Of a stretch of 64,000 bases of DNA, positions 30,530-38,791 are shown piece by piece; position 1 is the stretch's first letter, and each line of letters opens with the position of its first letter. The DNA is taken from positions 62,001-126,000 of the forward strand of contig BJUU01000005.1 in the NCBI GenBank assembly GCA_007988785.1, in the 5' to 3' direction. The position numbers and the translations under genes were made by a program. This DNA is from Agrococcus baldri (GTDB taxonomy: Bacteria; Actinomycetota; Actinomycetes; Actinomycetales; Microbacteriaceae). Under the pieces are notes generated by a model that ran no database searches, was not told the DNA's origin, and was given only the letters and a program-made list of their open reading frames with translations.

Positions 30530-31456
30530 GTGAGCGACCAGTTCCCGCCGTCCGACGACCGCTTCCGTCGGCCCGAGCAGGGTCAGCCCGAGCCGGGCCA
30601 GCCTGAGCAGGCTCAGCCCGATCAGGCTGCCGCGCAGCCCGACGCCGCGAGCGCGCAGCCGGCCGCAGACTTCGGCCGGCAGGCGCCGCAGGCGCCCTCG
30701 TTCGGCCAGCCCGCCGCTGACGCTCCCGCCTACGGCGGCGCTCCCGCGGCGCAGGAGCCGCCCACCTACGGCCAGCAGGCCGACGCGCAGCAGCAGCCCT
30801 ACGGCCAGCAGCCGGATGCCGGGCAGCAGCCCTACGGGCAGCAGCAGCCCTACGGTCAGCAGCCCGACGCGCAGCAGCAGCCGTACGGCCAGCAGGCCGA
30901 CGCGCAGCAGCCGGCCTACGGTCAGCAGGGCTACGGCCAGCAGCCCGACGCCGGCCAGCAGGGCTACGGCCAGCAGCCGGCGTACGGCGCCAGCGCCCCG
31001 AGCCACGGCTCGAGCGCGCCCGCCTACGGCCAGCAGCAGTACGGCCAGAGCGCGCCCGCCGAGGGCTACGGCCAGCAGCCCGCCTACGGCCAGCCGTCCT
31101 ACGGCGACCAGGCTGCCGCCGGCTACGGCCAGCAGACCACCTACGGCGACCCCTCTGCCGCCTACGGGCAGCAGTCCTTCGGCCAGCCGGGCGAGAAGAA
31201 GTTCAAGGGCATCACCATCTGGGCGATGGTGCTCACGGGCCTCGGCGTGCTGGGCACGTTCCTGTTCGGCACCGGCTTCCTGCCCGCGGCAGTCGGCTCG
31301 ATCCTGGGCTTCGTCGGCATCAGGAAGAACCCCGAGGCCAAGCCCTGGCCGCTCATCCTCGGCATCGTCGGGGCGCTCGCCGCCGTGATCTCGCTGGCGC
31401 TGTTCATCTTCAACCTCACGAGCGCGATCGCCTGGCTGCAGTACTACTCGATGTGA
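30530..31456 (+). CDS. Membrane protein with a YGQQ-rich low-complexity domain
   Basis: A 308-residue protein. About the first 225 residues are a Gln/Tyr/Gly/Pro/Ala-rich low-complexity region with many YGQQ units, often as PYGQQ, AYGQQ or GYGQQ with DA spacers. The rest is a DUF4190-like membrane unit: [19 protein letters not shown], then [20 protein letters not shown] and a last helix. The GTG at 30530 is chosen because AAGGAGG lies 6 bases upstream; a start 13 codons earlier lacks one. Its function is unknown. Its composition resembles domains that phase-separate. The next gene overlaps its stop. Confidence 0.75.
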   Translation: MSDQFPPSDDRFRRPEQGQPEPGQPEQAQPDQAAAQPDAASAQPAADFGRQAPQAPSFGQPAADAPAYGGAPAAQEPPTYGQQADAQQQPYGQQPDAGQQPYGQQQPYGQQPDAQQQPYGQQADAQQPAYGQQGYGQQPDAGQQGYGQQPAYGASAPSHGSSAPAYGQQQYGQSAPAEGYGQQPAYGQPSYGDQAAAGYGQQTTYGDPSAAYGQQSFGQPGEKKFKGITIWAMVLTGLGVLGTFLFGTGFLPAAVGSILGFVGIRKNPEAKPWPLILGIVGALAAVISLALFIFNLTSAIAWLQYYSM

Positions 31457-31776
31457 CCGGCACGAGAGCCGCCGGCGCCCAGGGCGCCGACACCGCGCGC
31501 GCCGAGCCGCCGCGATCGTGGAGCACCCTCACGATCGCGGCGCTCGTGCTCTCGGGCCTCGGCCTGCTCTTCGCGTTCGCGAGCGGGCTCGGCCTGCCGC
31601 TCGCCCTCGCGGGCATCATCTGCGGCGGCGTGGCGATGCGCCGCGACCGCGCAGCGCGCCCCTGGCCGCTCGTCGCGCTGCTCGCGGGCCTGCTCGGCGC
31701 GGTGATCGCGGCGACGCTCGTGGTGCTGACGGCCGTCGTCTGGGCGCCGCTGCTGCCCGGTCTGCTCTTCGGCTAG
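31453..31776 (+). CDS. Small membrane protein, DUF4190-like
   Basis: A 107-residue protein with a short disordered N-terminus and three hydrophobic segments ([57 protein letters not shown]). The [14 protein letters not shown] joint matches the [13 protein letters not shown] joint of the protein before it, so the two are probably paralogues. The GTG start overlaps the previous stop by 4 bases. Its function is unknown. Its end overlaps the opposite methyltransferase gene by 4 bases. Confidence 0.7.
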   Translation: MTGTRAAGAQGADTARAEPPRSWSTLTIAALVLSGLGLLFAFASGLGLPLALAGIICGGVAMRRDRAARPWPLVALLAGLLGAVIAATLVVLTAVVWAPLLPGLLFG

Positions 31777-32960
31777 TGCTCCGCGCGGTCCGCGAGGATC
31801 GCCCGGTGCCGGCCGCCCACCCGGGTGGCGAACAGCGTCGCGCGCTCGTCGCCGGCGAGCTTCAGCCGCTTGCGCAGCGCCGCCGGGTCGACATCCGCGC
31901 CCCGCTTCTTGATCTCCAGCTCGCCGATGCCGAGCTGGCGCAGCCGCCGCGCGATCCGGCGCTCGTCGAGCGGCATCGTCTCCCGCACCCGAAAGGCCTG
32001 CGCGAGCGGCGTCGCCGCCTGCCTCGGGCCGCTCAGGTAGGCGATCCCCTCGCTGATCGCGCTCGCGCCCAGCTGCTCGGCGAGCGCGCCGATGAGCTCC
32101 GCCCTGATCACCGCGCCGGCCGGCTCGTAGAGCCACTCGCCCAGCTCGCCCTGCTCCGGGTGCGCGGGCTCGCCCGCGAGCTCCGCGGCCCCGCCATCGC
32201 CCAGCACGAGCGCGCTGCGGGCGACGCCCTGCCGCGCCAGCGACCCCGTCCACACGACCGCCTCGACGGTCTCGAGCCCATCCGTCACCCACTGGTGCTC
32301 CGCATCCGCGGGCAGCAGCGCGCGGTCGATGCCGGGCGCGAGCTTGACGCCCGCGGGCTGCGCGGCCGCGCGCGCGAAGACGGCGTCGAGCGCGGGCGAC
32401 CAGTCGGCGGGGTCGCTCAGCCGCCTCCTGCCGTCGCGGCGGGCGGGGTCGAACCACAGCGCCTGCGCGTCGACGGCGGTCTCGAGCGCGTCCCCGTGCA
32501 CGACGGATGCGTTCCAGTCGGCCAGGTTGTACGTCGCGATCGCGGCGGTCACCTCGTCGCGGTCGACGGCGGTGACCTCGAGCCCAAGGGTCGCGAAGGC
32601 GAGCGCGTCGGCGCCGATGCCGCAGCCGAGGTCGGCGACCGAGACCACGCCGGCCTGCCGCATCCGCCCCGCGTGGTGCGCGGCGACGCGCAGCCGAGTG
32701 GCCTGCTCGAGCCCGGCCTCGGTGAAGAGCAGACGGGTCGCGAACTCGCCGAACTTCGCGCGCGCCCGGCGCCGCAGCCGCGCCTGCGTGAGCACGGCCG
32801 CGACGAGCAGCGGATCGTGCCCCTCCGCGCGCAGCCTGGTCACCTCGCGCACCACGTCGGCCCGATCGTCGAGACCGGCACCGCCCGGCCCGCCCTCGAC
32901 CCGCTCGAGCAGCGCGAGCCCTTCGGTCGACAGCAGCAGTCGCAGCTCCTCGGGGTCCAT
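31773..32960 (-). CDS. Class I SAM-dependent methyltransferase with a THUMP-like domain
   Basis: A 395-residue protein. A helical N-terminus is followed by a Rossmann methyltransferase core, VADLGCGIGADALAFATLG (SAM motif I) with VTAVDRDEVTAAIATYN and LWFDPARRDGRRRL, where DPAR replaces the usual DPPY. The C-terminal domain contains ERRIARRLRQLGIGELEIKKRGADVDPAALRKRL, typical of the THUMP-like domain fused to this family. An RNA substrate is plausible but not shown. I chose the ATG at 32960 (MDPEELRLLLS) over an upstream start at 33011, which would run into the groES CIRCE element. Confidence 0.8.
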   Translation of the reverse strand: MDPEELRLLLSTEGLALLERVEGGPGGAGLDDRADVVREVTRLRAEGHDPLLVAAVLTQARLRRRARAKFGEFATRLLFTEAGLEQATRLRVAAHHAGRMRQAGVVSVADLGCGIGADALAFATLGLEVTAVDRDEVTAAIATYNLADWNASVVHGDALETAVDAQALWFDPARRDGRRRLSDPADWSPALDAVFARAAAQPAGVKLAPGIDRALLPADAEHQWVTDGLETVEAVVWTGSLARQGVARSALVLGDGGAAELAGEPAHPEQGELGEWLYEPAGAVIRAELIGALAEQLGASAISEGIAYLSGPRQAATPLAQAFRVRETMPLDERRIARRLRQLGIGELEIKKRGADVDPAALRKRLKLAGDERATLFATRVGGRHRAILADRAEH

Positions 32961-33004
32961 GGCTCCAGTGAAGCACCGCAGCGGCGCCATCCACGCGCGC
33001 GCAG

Positions 33005-33046
33005 TTGGCACTCATGTTGACCGAGTGCCAATCGAGCGCCTAGGCT
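33005..33046 (+). promoter_or_regulatory. CIRCE operator and promoter of groES
   Basis: TTGGCACTC-N9-GAGTGCCAA (33005-33031) is a perfect inverted repeat close to the CIRCE consensus bound by the heat-shock repressor HrcA. The -35 (TTGACC, 33017-33022) lies in its spacer and right arm, and the -10 (TAGGCT, 33041-33046) follows after 18 bases, so bound HrcA would block polymerase. A leader of about 50 bases follows. Confidence 0.92.
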
Positions 33047-33104
33047 TGGGCTGTTGCCCGGCGTGCCCGGGCAGACCCCTGAGACTGAGAAGAAAGAGGC
33101 AACC

Positions 33105-33401
33105 GTGTCGGTTTCCATCAAGCCGCTCGAGGACCGCATCGTCATCCAGCAGGTCGAGGCTGAGACGACCACCGCGAGCGGTCTCGTCATCCCTGACACC
33201 GCCAAGGAGAAGCCCCAGGAGGGCGAGGTCGTGGCCGTGGGCCCCGGCCGCATCGACGACAACGGCAACCGCGTCCCCATGGACGTCACCGTCGGCGACC
33301 GCGTGCTCTACTCGAAGTACGGCGGCACCGAGGTCAAGTACGGCGCCGACGAGTACCTCGTGCTCTCGGCGCGCGACGTGCTCGCGATCGTCGTCCGCTA
33401 A
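33105..33401 (+). CDS. groES: Co-chaperonin GroES
   Basis: The lid of the GroEL folding chamber. The 98 residues start [21 protein letters not shown] and hold the mobile loop [18 protein letters not shown] and the roof [15 protein letters not shown]. The GTG at 33105 is chosen; AAAGAGG precedes it and the upstream in-frame extension is not conserved. No groEL gene follows: a terminator and rarD come next, as in actinobacteria where groEL is partly encoded elsewhere. Controlled by the CIRCE element at 33005-33031. Confidence 0.96.
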   Translation: MSVSIKPLEDRIVIQQVEAETTTASGLVIPDTAKEKPQEGEVVAVGPGRIDDNGNRVPMDVTVGDRVLYSKYGGTEVKYGADEYLVLSARDVLAIVVR

Positions 33402-33419
33402 GCGCGACGCGACCGCATC

Positions 33420-33445
33420 GGCGGCTCCCCCTCGGGGGAGCCGCC
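33420..33445 (+). terminator. Terminator after groES
   Basis: A perfect 11-bp stem (ggcggctcccc / ggggagccgcc) with a CTCG loop, 18 bases after the groES stop and followed by TTCGCATCTT. It isolates groES as a single-gene unit. Confidence 0.8.
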
Positions 33446-33467
33446 TTCGCATCTTCCGGGAGGGCCG

Positions 33468-34379
33468 ATGGGGCAGCACGCGAAGGCGGGCCTCGGGTAC
33501 GCGCTGTTCGCGTACTTCTGCTGGGGCCTCGTGCCCATCTACCTGCAGCTGACGCGGGGCATCGACGGCTTCGAGCTGATCGGCTGGCGGGTGCTCTCCT
33601 CCGTCGTCGTCGCCTTCGCGCTGGTGGCGATGACCCGCGGATGGGCGCGCATGCGGCAGGTGCTGCGCAGTCGTCGCGACACCTGGACGCTGGTGCTCGC
33701 CGGGCACGTCGTGCTCATCAACTGGACGGCGTTCGTCATCGGCGTGCTGTCCGACCGGGTGCTCGAGACGAGCCTCGGCTACTTCCTCAACCCGCTCGTG
33801 AGCGTGGTGCTCGCGGTCGTCGTCCTCGGCGAGCGGCTGCGGCCGCTCCAGTGGGTCGCGGTCGCGCTCGGCGCCGTCGGCGTCGGCGTCATGATCGTCG
33901 GCTACGGCGAGGTGCCGTGGGTCGGCCTGATCGTCGCCTTCTCCTTCGGCACCTACGGCCTCATCAAGAAGCGCGTCGGGGGTTCGGTGGATGCGCTGTC
34001 GGGCTTCACGATCGAGACCACGGCAGTGCTGCCCGCGTCGATGGTGATGCTGGGCGTCGCGGTCGCGGTGCACGGCCTGACGGTCGGAGCGAGCGGCCTC
34101 ACGGGCATCCTCGGCGTCGCGGGCTTCGGCGTGGTCACCGCCATCCCGCTGCTGGCCTTCGCCGCCGCGACCCGGCGCATCCCCCTCACCTGGGTCGCGT
34201 TCACGCAGTACCTCGCGCCCATCATGACGTTCCTGTTCGGCGCCTTCGTGATGCACGAGCCGATGCCGCTCGAGCGATGGATCGGCTTCGCGTTCGTCTG
34301 GGCGTCGGTCGCGATGGTCTCGATCGACGCGCTCGGGCACCGCTTCCGGCGCCCGCGGCCCCTTCCTCCCGCCGCATAG
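33468..34379 (+). CDS. rarD: RarD-type EamA transporter
   Basis: A 303-residue DMT-family membrane protein with ten predicted helices. GYALFAYFCWGLVPIYLQL at the start, ELIGWRVLSSVVVAF, NWTAFVIGV and GYFLNPLVSVVLAVVVLGERLRPLQWVAV are signatures of the RarD branch. RarD was named from a chloramphenicol-sensitivity phenotype, but its transported substrate is not established. GGGAGG precedes the ATG. It is monocistronic between the groES terminator and the liv binding protein. Confidence 0.88.
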   Translation: MGQHAKAGLGYALFAYFCWGLVPIYLQLTRGIDGFELIGWRVLSSVVVAFALVAMTRGWARMRQVLRSRRDTWTLVLAGHVVLINWTAFVIGVLSDRVLETSLGYFLNPLVSVVLAVVVLGERLRPLQWVAVALGAVGVGVMIVGYGEVPWVGLIVAFSFGTYGLIKKRVGGSVDALSGFTIETTAVLPASMVMLGVAVAVHGLTVGASGLTGILGVAGFGVVTAIPLLAFAAATRRIPLTWVAFTQYLAPIMTFLFGAFVMHEPMPLERWIGFAFVWASVAMVSIDALGHRFRRPRPLPPAA

Positions 34380-34436
34380 CCGCTCTCGTCTCAGGCCCGG
34401 CGCAGGAATGCCCAAGGAGCGGGGCGATTGCACGAA

Positions 34437-34501
34437 GACCGTTACCAGGACGTAACGCAGAACGGCCGAATTCCGCGCGTTCCTCGCCTACTGTTGCAAC
34501 A
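34437..34501 (+). promoter_or_regulatory. Putative operators upstream of the branched-chain amino acid binding protein
   Basis: CGTTAC-N6-GTAACG (34440-34457) and the palindrome TGTTGCAACA (34492-34501) lie 100 and 45 bases before the start codon. A TTGCAC box (34428-34433) could be a -35. The ten bases GACCGTTACC (34437-34446) recur before guaB at 40375-40384. No regulator can be assigned from sequence. Confidence 0.4.
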
Positions 34502-34543
34502 ACGCCCGCGTCAGTGGGCGGTTCCATGCAACCGAGGAGCACA

Positions 34544-35815
34544 ATGCAGTCCTTCCTTCGCACCAAGGGGCAGAGCCCCCGCCGGTACGCCGCGCTCGGC
34601 GCAGCCACCGCGGGCGTGCTGCTGCTCGCCGCCTGTGCAGGCGGCGGCGCCCCCGCACCGTCCGGCTCGAACGGCCCCGAGGAGGGCGCGTCCGACGACA
34701 CGCTCTACGTCGGCACCGTGCTGCCCCAGACCGGCAACCTCGCCTACCTCGGGCCGCCCGAGTTCGCCGCCGTCAACCTCGCGCAGCAGGAGCTCGAGGC
34801 CGCCGGCTACGAGTACACGATCGAGGTCAACCACCAGGACTCCGGTGACACGCAGACCGACATCGCGACGCAGTCGACCAGCACGCTGATCTCTGCGGGC
34901 GCGGATGTCATCATCGGCGCCGCCTCCTCGGGCGTCTCCTTCACCTTCATCGACCAGGTCATCGATGCCGGTGTCGTGCAGATCTCTCCCGCGAACACCT
35001 CGCCCGACTTCACCGACTACGAGGACGACGGGTACTACTGGCGCACCGCTCCCTCGGACGTGCTGCAGGGTCGCGTGCTCGGCAACCTGATGGTCGCCAA
35101 CGGCGCGGCATCGGTCGGCTTCATCACGCTGAACGACCCCTACGGCACCGGTCTGCAGGAGAACGCCACCATGGCGATCGAGGCAGCCGGCGGCACGGTC
35201 ACGCACAGCGAGCTCTACAACCCGGGAGACACGAACCTCGCGACGCAGGTCGCGGCTGTCGTGGCCGACCAGCCCGACGCGATCGGCATCCTGGCGTTCG
35301 CCGAGACCGCGCAGATCGTGCCGGAGCTCGTGACGGCGGGCTTCGACTCGGCCGGCATGTACTTCGTCGACGGCAACCTGTCGAACACGTACAACTTCCC
35401 CGAGGGCACGCTCGACGGCGCGATGGGCACGCTGCCCGGCAACCCCGCTGACGAGACCTTCCGCGAGCGCCTGCTCGAGGTCGACCCCGAGCTCGAGGAC
35501 TACTCGTACGCGCCCGAGTCGTACGACGCGGTCGTGCTCGCCGCGCTCGCCGCGGTGCAGGGCGGCAGCCCCGACTCCGACACCATCCGCGACAACATGG
35601 AGGCGGTGTCGAAGGAGGGCACGAAGTGCACGGCCGTCGCCGAGTGCCTCGAGCTGCTCGCGGCCGGCGAGGACATCGACTACGACGGCGTCTCCGGCCC
35701 GATCACGTTCGACGAGAACGGCGACCCGACCGAGGCGTACATCGGCATCTACCAGTACGGTGCCGACAACCAGTACACCTTCGTGAACGCGGAGTTCGGC
35801 TCGCTCAACGAGTGA
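34544..35815 (+). CDS. Branched-chain amino acid ABC transporter, substrate-binding lipoprotein
   Basis: A 423-residue lipoprotein: a signal peptide with basic start RTKGQSPRRY, a hydrophobic core and the lipobox LLAAC (lipidated Cys near residue 33), a short Gly/Pro/Ser linker, then a Peripla_BP_6 (LivJ/LivK-like) fold from TLYVGTVLPQTGNLAYLGP. GAGG precedes the ATG. The matching permease and ATPase genes, livHMGF, run towards it from the opposite strand, so it is a separate transcription unit. The family binds Leu/Ile/Val, but other amides or short amino acids are possible. Confidence 0.9.
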   Translation: MQSFLRTKGQSPRRYAALGAATAGVLLLAACAGGGAPAPSGSNGPEEGASDDTLYVGTVLPQTGNLAYLGPPEFAAVNLAQQELEAAGYEYTIEVNHQDSGDTQTDIATQSTSTLISAGADVIIGAASSGVSFTFIDQVIDAGVVQISPANTSPDFTDYEDDGYYWRTAPSDVLQGRVLGNLMVANGAASVGFITLNDPYGTGLQENATMAIEAAGGTVTHSELYNPGDTNLATQVAAVVADQPDAIGILAFAETAQIVPELVTAGFDSAGMYFVDGNLSNTYNFPEGTLDGAMGTLPGNPADETFRERLLEVDPELEDYSYAPESYDAVVLAALAAVQGGSPDSDTIRDNMEAVSKEGTKCTAVAECLELLAAGEDIDYDGVSGPITFDENGDPTEAYIGIYQYGADNQYTFVNAEFGSLNE

Positions 35816-35827
35816 TCTGACCCCCAA

Positions 35828-35859
35828 GAAGAGGGCCTCGCCTCGGCGGGGCCCTCTTC
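35828..35859 (+). terminator. Terminator after the binding-protein gene
   Basis: A 10-bp perfect outer stem (gaagagggcc / ggccctcttc) with a possible small inner stem, 12 bases after the stop codon and followed by GCGTG. It closes the binding-protein transcript. Confidence 0.75.
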
Positions 35860-35880
35860 GCGTGCCCGGGCGTGCCTCTG

Positions 35881-35924
35881 CTGGTCGAGGAGCGCCCGGG
35901 CGCAGCCCGGACGCGCCACGAGAC
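35881..35924. repeat. Half copy of the intergenic inverted repeat
   Basis: CTGGTCGAGGAGCGC, a small CCGGGCGCAGCCCGG hairpin and CACGAGACGG reproduce the left half of the nested inverted repeat that is complete at 46889-46998. No right half is present here; instead a separate 28-base palindrome follows. Confidence 0.55.
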
Positions 35925-35935
35925 GGACGACAGCA

Positions 35936-35963
35936 GGGGCCCCGCTCACGTGAGCGGGGCCCC
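35936..35963 (-). terminator. 28-base perfect palindrome ending the liv operon
   Basis: ggggccccgctcac followed directly by its reverse complement, perfect over 28 bases, 16 bases beyond the livF stop. As RNA it forms a very stable stem and most likely terminates the minus-strand livHMGF transcript. Confidence 0.75.
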
Positions 35964-35979
35964 CTGTGCTGTGCTGGAG

Positions 35980-36777
35980 CTATTCGGCCTGCCGCGGCTC
36001 CACCGTCGCCTGCGACGCCGTCTTCGCCTTCTCCTCGACGTCGGTCGCGAGCGTGCCGAGGTAGAGCTGGATGACCTTCGGGTCGTTCAGCATCTCGCGG
36101 CCGGTGCCCGTGTAGGCGTCCTTGCCCTGGTCGAGCACGTAGGCGCGGTGCGAGATCTGCAGGCAGCGGCGGGCGTTCTGCTCGACCATCACGATGGTCA
36201 CGCCGTGGCTGTTGATCTCGGCGACGCGCAGGAAGGTCTCGTCCTGCCGCACGGGGCTCAGGCCTGCGCTCGGCTCGTCGAGCAGCAGCACCGAGGGGTC
36301 CATCATGAGCGCGCGGCCCATCGCGACCATCTGGCGCTCACCGCCCGAAAGGCTGCCTGCGCGCTGCCTGCGGCGGCTGACGAGCTCGGGGAAGAGGCCG
36401 GCCACGAACTCGAAGCGCTCCTTGAACGACCGCGGATCCTGGAACACGCCCATCTCGAGGTTCTCCTCGATGGTGAGCGAGGGGAACACGTTGTTGTTCT
36501 GCGGCACCATGCCGACGCCCTTGGTGACGAGCTTGTCGGCCTTGAGGCCCGAGATCTCCTCCCCGTGCAGCAGGATCTCGCCGCCGCGCACGTTGACCTG
36601 GCCGAAGACCGCCTTCAGCAGCGTCGACTTGCCGGCGCCGTTCGGCCCGATGATGCCGATCAGGTCGCCCTGGTTGGCCACGATCGAGCAGCCGTTCAGG
36701 ATGTTGACGCCCGGCAGGTAGCCGGCGACCAGATCCTTCGTCTCGAGCACCGGGGTGCTCGTGGCGCTGTCGGTCAT
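35980..36777 (-). CDS. livF: Branched-chain amino acid ABC transporter ATP-binding protein LivF
   Basis: Cytoplasmic ATPase, 265 residues. Walker A GPNGAGKST at residues 44-52, the Q-loop in VPQNNNVFP, the signature LSGGERQ, Walker B VLLLDEPSAGL and the switch His in VEQNARR are all present. Short spacing without the long insert typical of LivG marks it as LivF. Its start overlaps the livG stop by 4 bases. It is the last gene of the livHMGF operon, followed by a 28-base palindrome. Confidence 0.93.
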   Translation of the reverse strand: MTDSATSTPVLETKDLVAGYLPGVNILNGCSIVANQGDLIGIIGPNGAGKSTLLKAVFGQVNVRGGEILLHGEEISGLKADKLVTKGVGMVPQNNNVFPSLTIEENLEMGVFQDPRSFKERFEFVAGLFPELVSRRRQRAGSLSGGERQMVAMGRALMMDPSVLLLDEPSAGLSPVRQDETFLRVAEINSHGVTIVMVEQNARRCLQISHRAYVLDQGKDAYTGTGREMLNDPKVIQLYLGTLATDVEEKAKTASQATVEPRQAE

Positions 36778-37781
36778 CGCTTGCCCTCCTCGTCGTGGGC
36801 GGTCGCGCCCGGCTCGGCCGGCGCATCCGTCGTCGTCGTCTCGGTGGCGGATGCCTCGAGGCCGACGGGCACCTCTTCCTCAGCGGCCTCGTGGATCTGC
36901 GCCACCTGCTGGTTCGTCAGCGTGCCCAGGTCGGTGTCGTGGTGCGCACCGAGGTAGGCGTCGACCACCGCCTGGTTCTGCATGATCGTCTCGGGCGGGC
37001 CCTCGGCGACGATGCGGCCCTCGGCCATCACGATCACCCAGTCGGAGATGTGGCGCACCATGTGCATGTCGTGCTCGACGAAGAGCACGGTCATGCCGTC
37101 GTCCTTGAGCCCCTTGACGTGGTCGAGCAGCGACTGCGTGAGCGCGGGGTTCACGCCGGCCATCGGCTCGTCGAGCATCACCAGGGTCGGGTCGCTCATG
37201 AGCGCACGCGCCATCTCGAGCAGCTTGCGCTGGCCGCCGGAGAGCGAGGCCGCGTAGTCCTCGCGCTTGGTGTCGAGCTTGAAGCGCGCCAGCAGGCTGT
37301 CGGCCTTCTCGGTGTTCGACTGCTCCTGCGCCCTCCAGAGCGGCCGCACGAGCGCGGCGAAGAAGCTCTCGCCGCGCTGGTCGCGGGCGCCGAGCAGCAT
37401 GTTCTGCAGCACGGTGAGGCGGCCGAGCGACTTCGTGAGCTGGAAGGTGCGCACCATGCCGCGCCTGGCCACCTTGTGGCTGGGCACGTGGGCGAGCGAC
37501 TGGCCCTCGAACGACCAGCTGCCCTTGTTCGGGCGGTCGAAGCCGGTCAGCAGGTTGAAGAACGTGGTCTTGCCTGCACCGTTCGGCCCGATGAGCGCCG
37601 TGATGGCGCCGCGCGGGATCTCGACGTGCTCGACGTCGACGGCGGTGAGGCCGCCGAACTGCCGGATGACGCCGTCGGCGACGACGATCGGGTCGACCTT
37701 CTTGCAGCCGGGTGCGACCTCGCCGTCGACCAGCGGGTGCGTGGCCGTCGGTGCGGTGCCGTCAGTGGTGGTCTCAGACAT
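36774..37781 (-). CDS. livG: Branched-chain amino acid ABC transporter ATP-binding protein LivG
   Basis: Partner ATPase, 335 residues. An N-terminal tail of about 30 residues precedes the ABC domain: ALIGPNGAGKTTFFNLLTG (Walker A), LSGGQRKLLEMARALMSDP (signature), VMLDEPMAGVNPAL (Walker B) and the switch His in FVEHDMHMV. An unusual C-terminal extension of 50 or more residues, rich in Glu, Thr and Ala, follows the conserved NQAVVDAYLGA end. It overlaps livM by 8 bases and livF by 4. Confidence 0.93.
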   Translation of the reverse strand: MSETTTDGTAPTATHPLVDGEVAPGCKKVDPIVVADGVIRQFGGLTAVDVEHVEIPRGAITALIGPNGAGKTTFFNLLTGFDRPNKGSWSFEGQSLAHVPSHKVARRGMVRTFQLTKSLGRLTVLQNMLLGARDQRGESFFAALVRPLWRAQEQSNTEKADSLLARFKLDTKREDYAASLSGGQRKLLEMARALMSDPTLVMLDEPMAGVNPALTQSLLDHVKGLKDDGMTVLFVEHDMHMVRHISDWVIVMAEGRIVAEGPPETIMQNQAVVDAYLGAHHDTDLGTLTNQQVAQIHEAAEEEVPVGLEASATETTTTDAPAEPGATAHDEEGKR

Positions 37782-38790
37782 GGAACGACAGCTCCTTCTT
37801 GTTGCCCAGGATGCCCTGTGGTCTGAAGATGACCAGGAGCATCAGCGCGACGCCGACGAGCACGAAGCGCAGCTGCCCGGCCTGCGTCCCGGACATGTCG
37901 CCGAACGCGCCGATCTGCTGCAGGCCGCTGAGCATGCCGCCGGTGAAGGCCAGCAGCACCCAGAAGAGGATGGAGCCCAGCAGCGGACCGAAGACGGTGG
38001 CGGCGCCGCCCAGCAGCAGGGCGGTCCAGATGTAGAACGTCATCGCGGTGGCGAAGTTGTCGGGCTGCACCGCTCGGGGCAGCACGTACATGATGCCTGC
38101 GAGGCCGCCGAGCACGCCGCCCAGCACGAGCGCCTGCATCTTGTAGCTGTAGACGTTCTTGCCCAGCGAGCGCACCGCGTCCTCATCCTCGCGGATGCCC
38201 TTGATGACGCGCCCCCAGGGGCTGCGCATGAGCAGCCAGACGAGGATGAGCGCCACGACCACGAGCGTCCAGGCCAGGATGCGGATCCAGGTGTCGTACG
38301 CCGTGCCCGTCCAGGGCCCGAAGCCGTAGGTGGTGCCGGTCAGCGGGTTGAGGCCGGTGATGTCGCCCTTGTAGTCCTGGCCCCGGAGGCCCTGCGATCC
38401 ACCCGTGACGGCGGAGTAGTCGGAGGTGCGCACCGTGAAGCGGATGATCTCGGCCGCCGCGATCGTGACGATCGCGAGGTAGTCGCCGCGCAGCCGCAGC
38501 GTCGGGATGCCGAGCACCAGCGCGAAGGCCACCGCCGCCACGATCGCGACCAGCACCGCGACCACGAACGACAGCCACATCGGCCAGCCGAGCGTCGCGG
38601 TGGGGTCGACCTGCATCGTGAAGATGGCGAACGCGTAGGCGCCGACGGCCATGAACGCCGCCTGGCCGAAGTTCAGCAGGCCGGAGTAGCCGAAGTGCAC
38701 GTTCAGGCCGATGGTGGCCAGCGCGAACGCCGCGGTGGAGGGGGAGAGGATCTCGGCTGCGGAGTTGTTGAGGATGGTGAGGAAGTCCAT
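37774..38790 (-). CDS. livM: Branched-chain amino acid ABC transporter permease LivM
   Basis: Membrane permease of 338 residues with about nine helices. The LivM pattern is clear: ATIGLNVHFGYSGLLNFGQAAFM, LRLRGDYLAIVTIAAAEIIR, the EAA-like loop SPWGRVIKGIREDEDAVRSLGKNVY, and the FRPQGILGNKKEL end. It has an extra exported loop around residues 115-150 (SQGLRGQDYKGDITG and on). It starts 1 base after the livH stop, so the genes are coupled. Confidence 0.92.
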   Translation of the reverse strand: MDFLTILNNSAAEILSPSTAAFALATIGLNVHFGYSGLLNFGQAAFMAVGAYAFAIFTMQVDPTATLGWPMWLSFVVAVLVAIVAAVAFALVLGIPTLRLRGDYLAIVTIAAAEIIRFTVRTSDYSAVTGGSQGLRGQDYKGDITGLNPLTGTTYGFGPWTGTAYDTWIRILAWTLVVVALILVWLLMRSPWGRVIKGIREDEDAVRSLGKNVYSYKMQALVLGGVLGGLAGIMYVLPRAVQPDNFATAMTFYIWTALLLGGAATVFGPLLGSILFWVLLAFTGGMLSGLQQIGAFGDMSGTQAGQLRFVLVGVALMLLVIFRPQGILGNKKELSFHV

Positions 38791-38791
38791 G

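Noticed and set aside
30760-31180. Regularly spaced short repeats that could suggest a CRISPR-like array
   Set aside because: The repeats are codons for YGQQ in an open frame, imperfect and without unique spacers of constant length.
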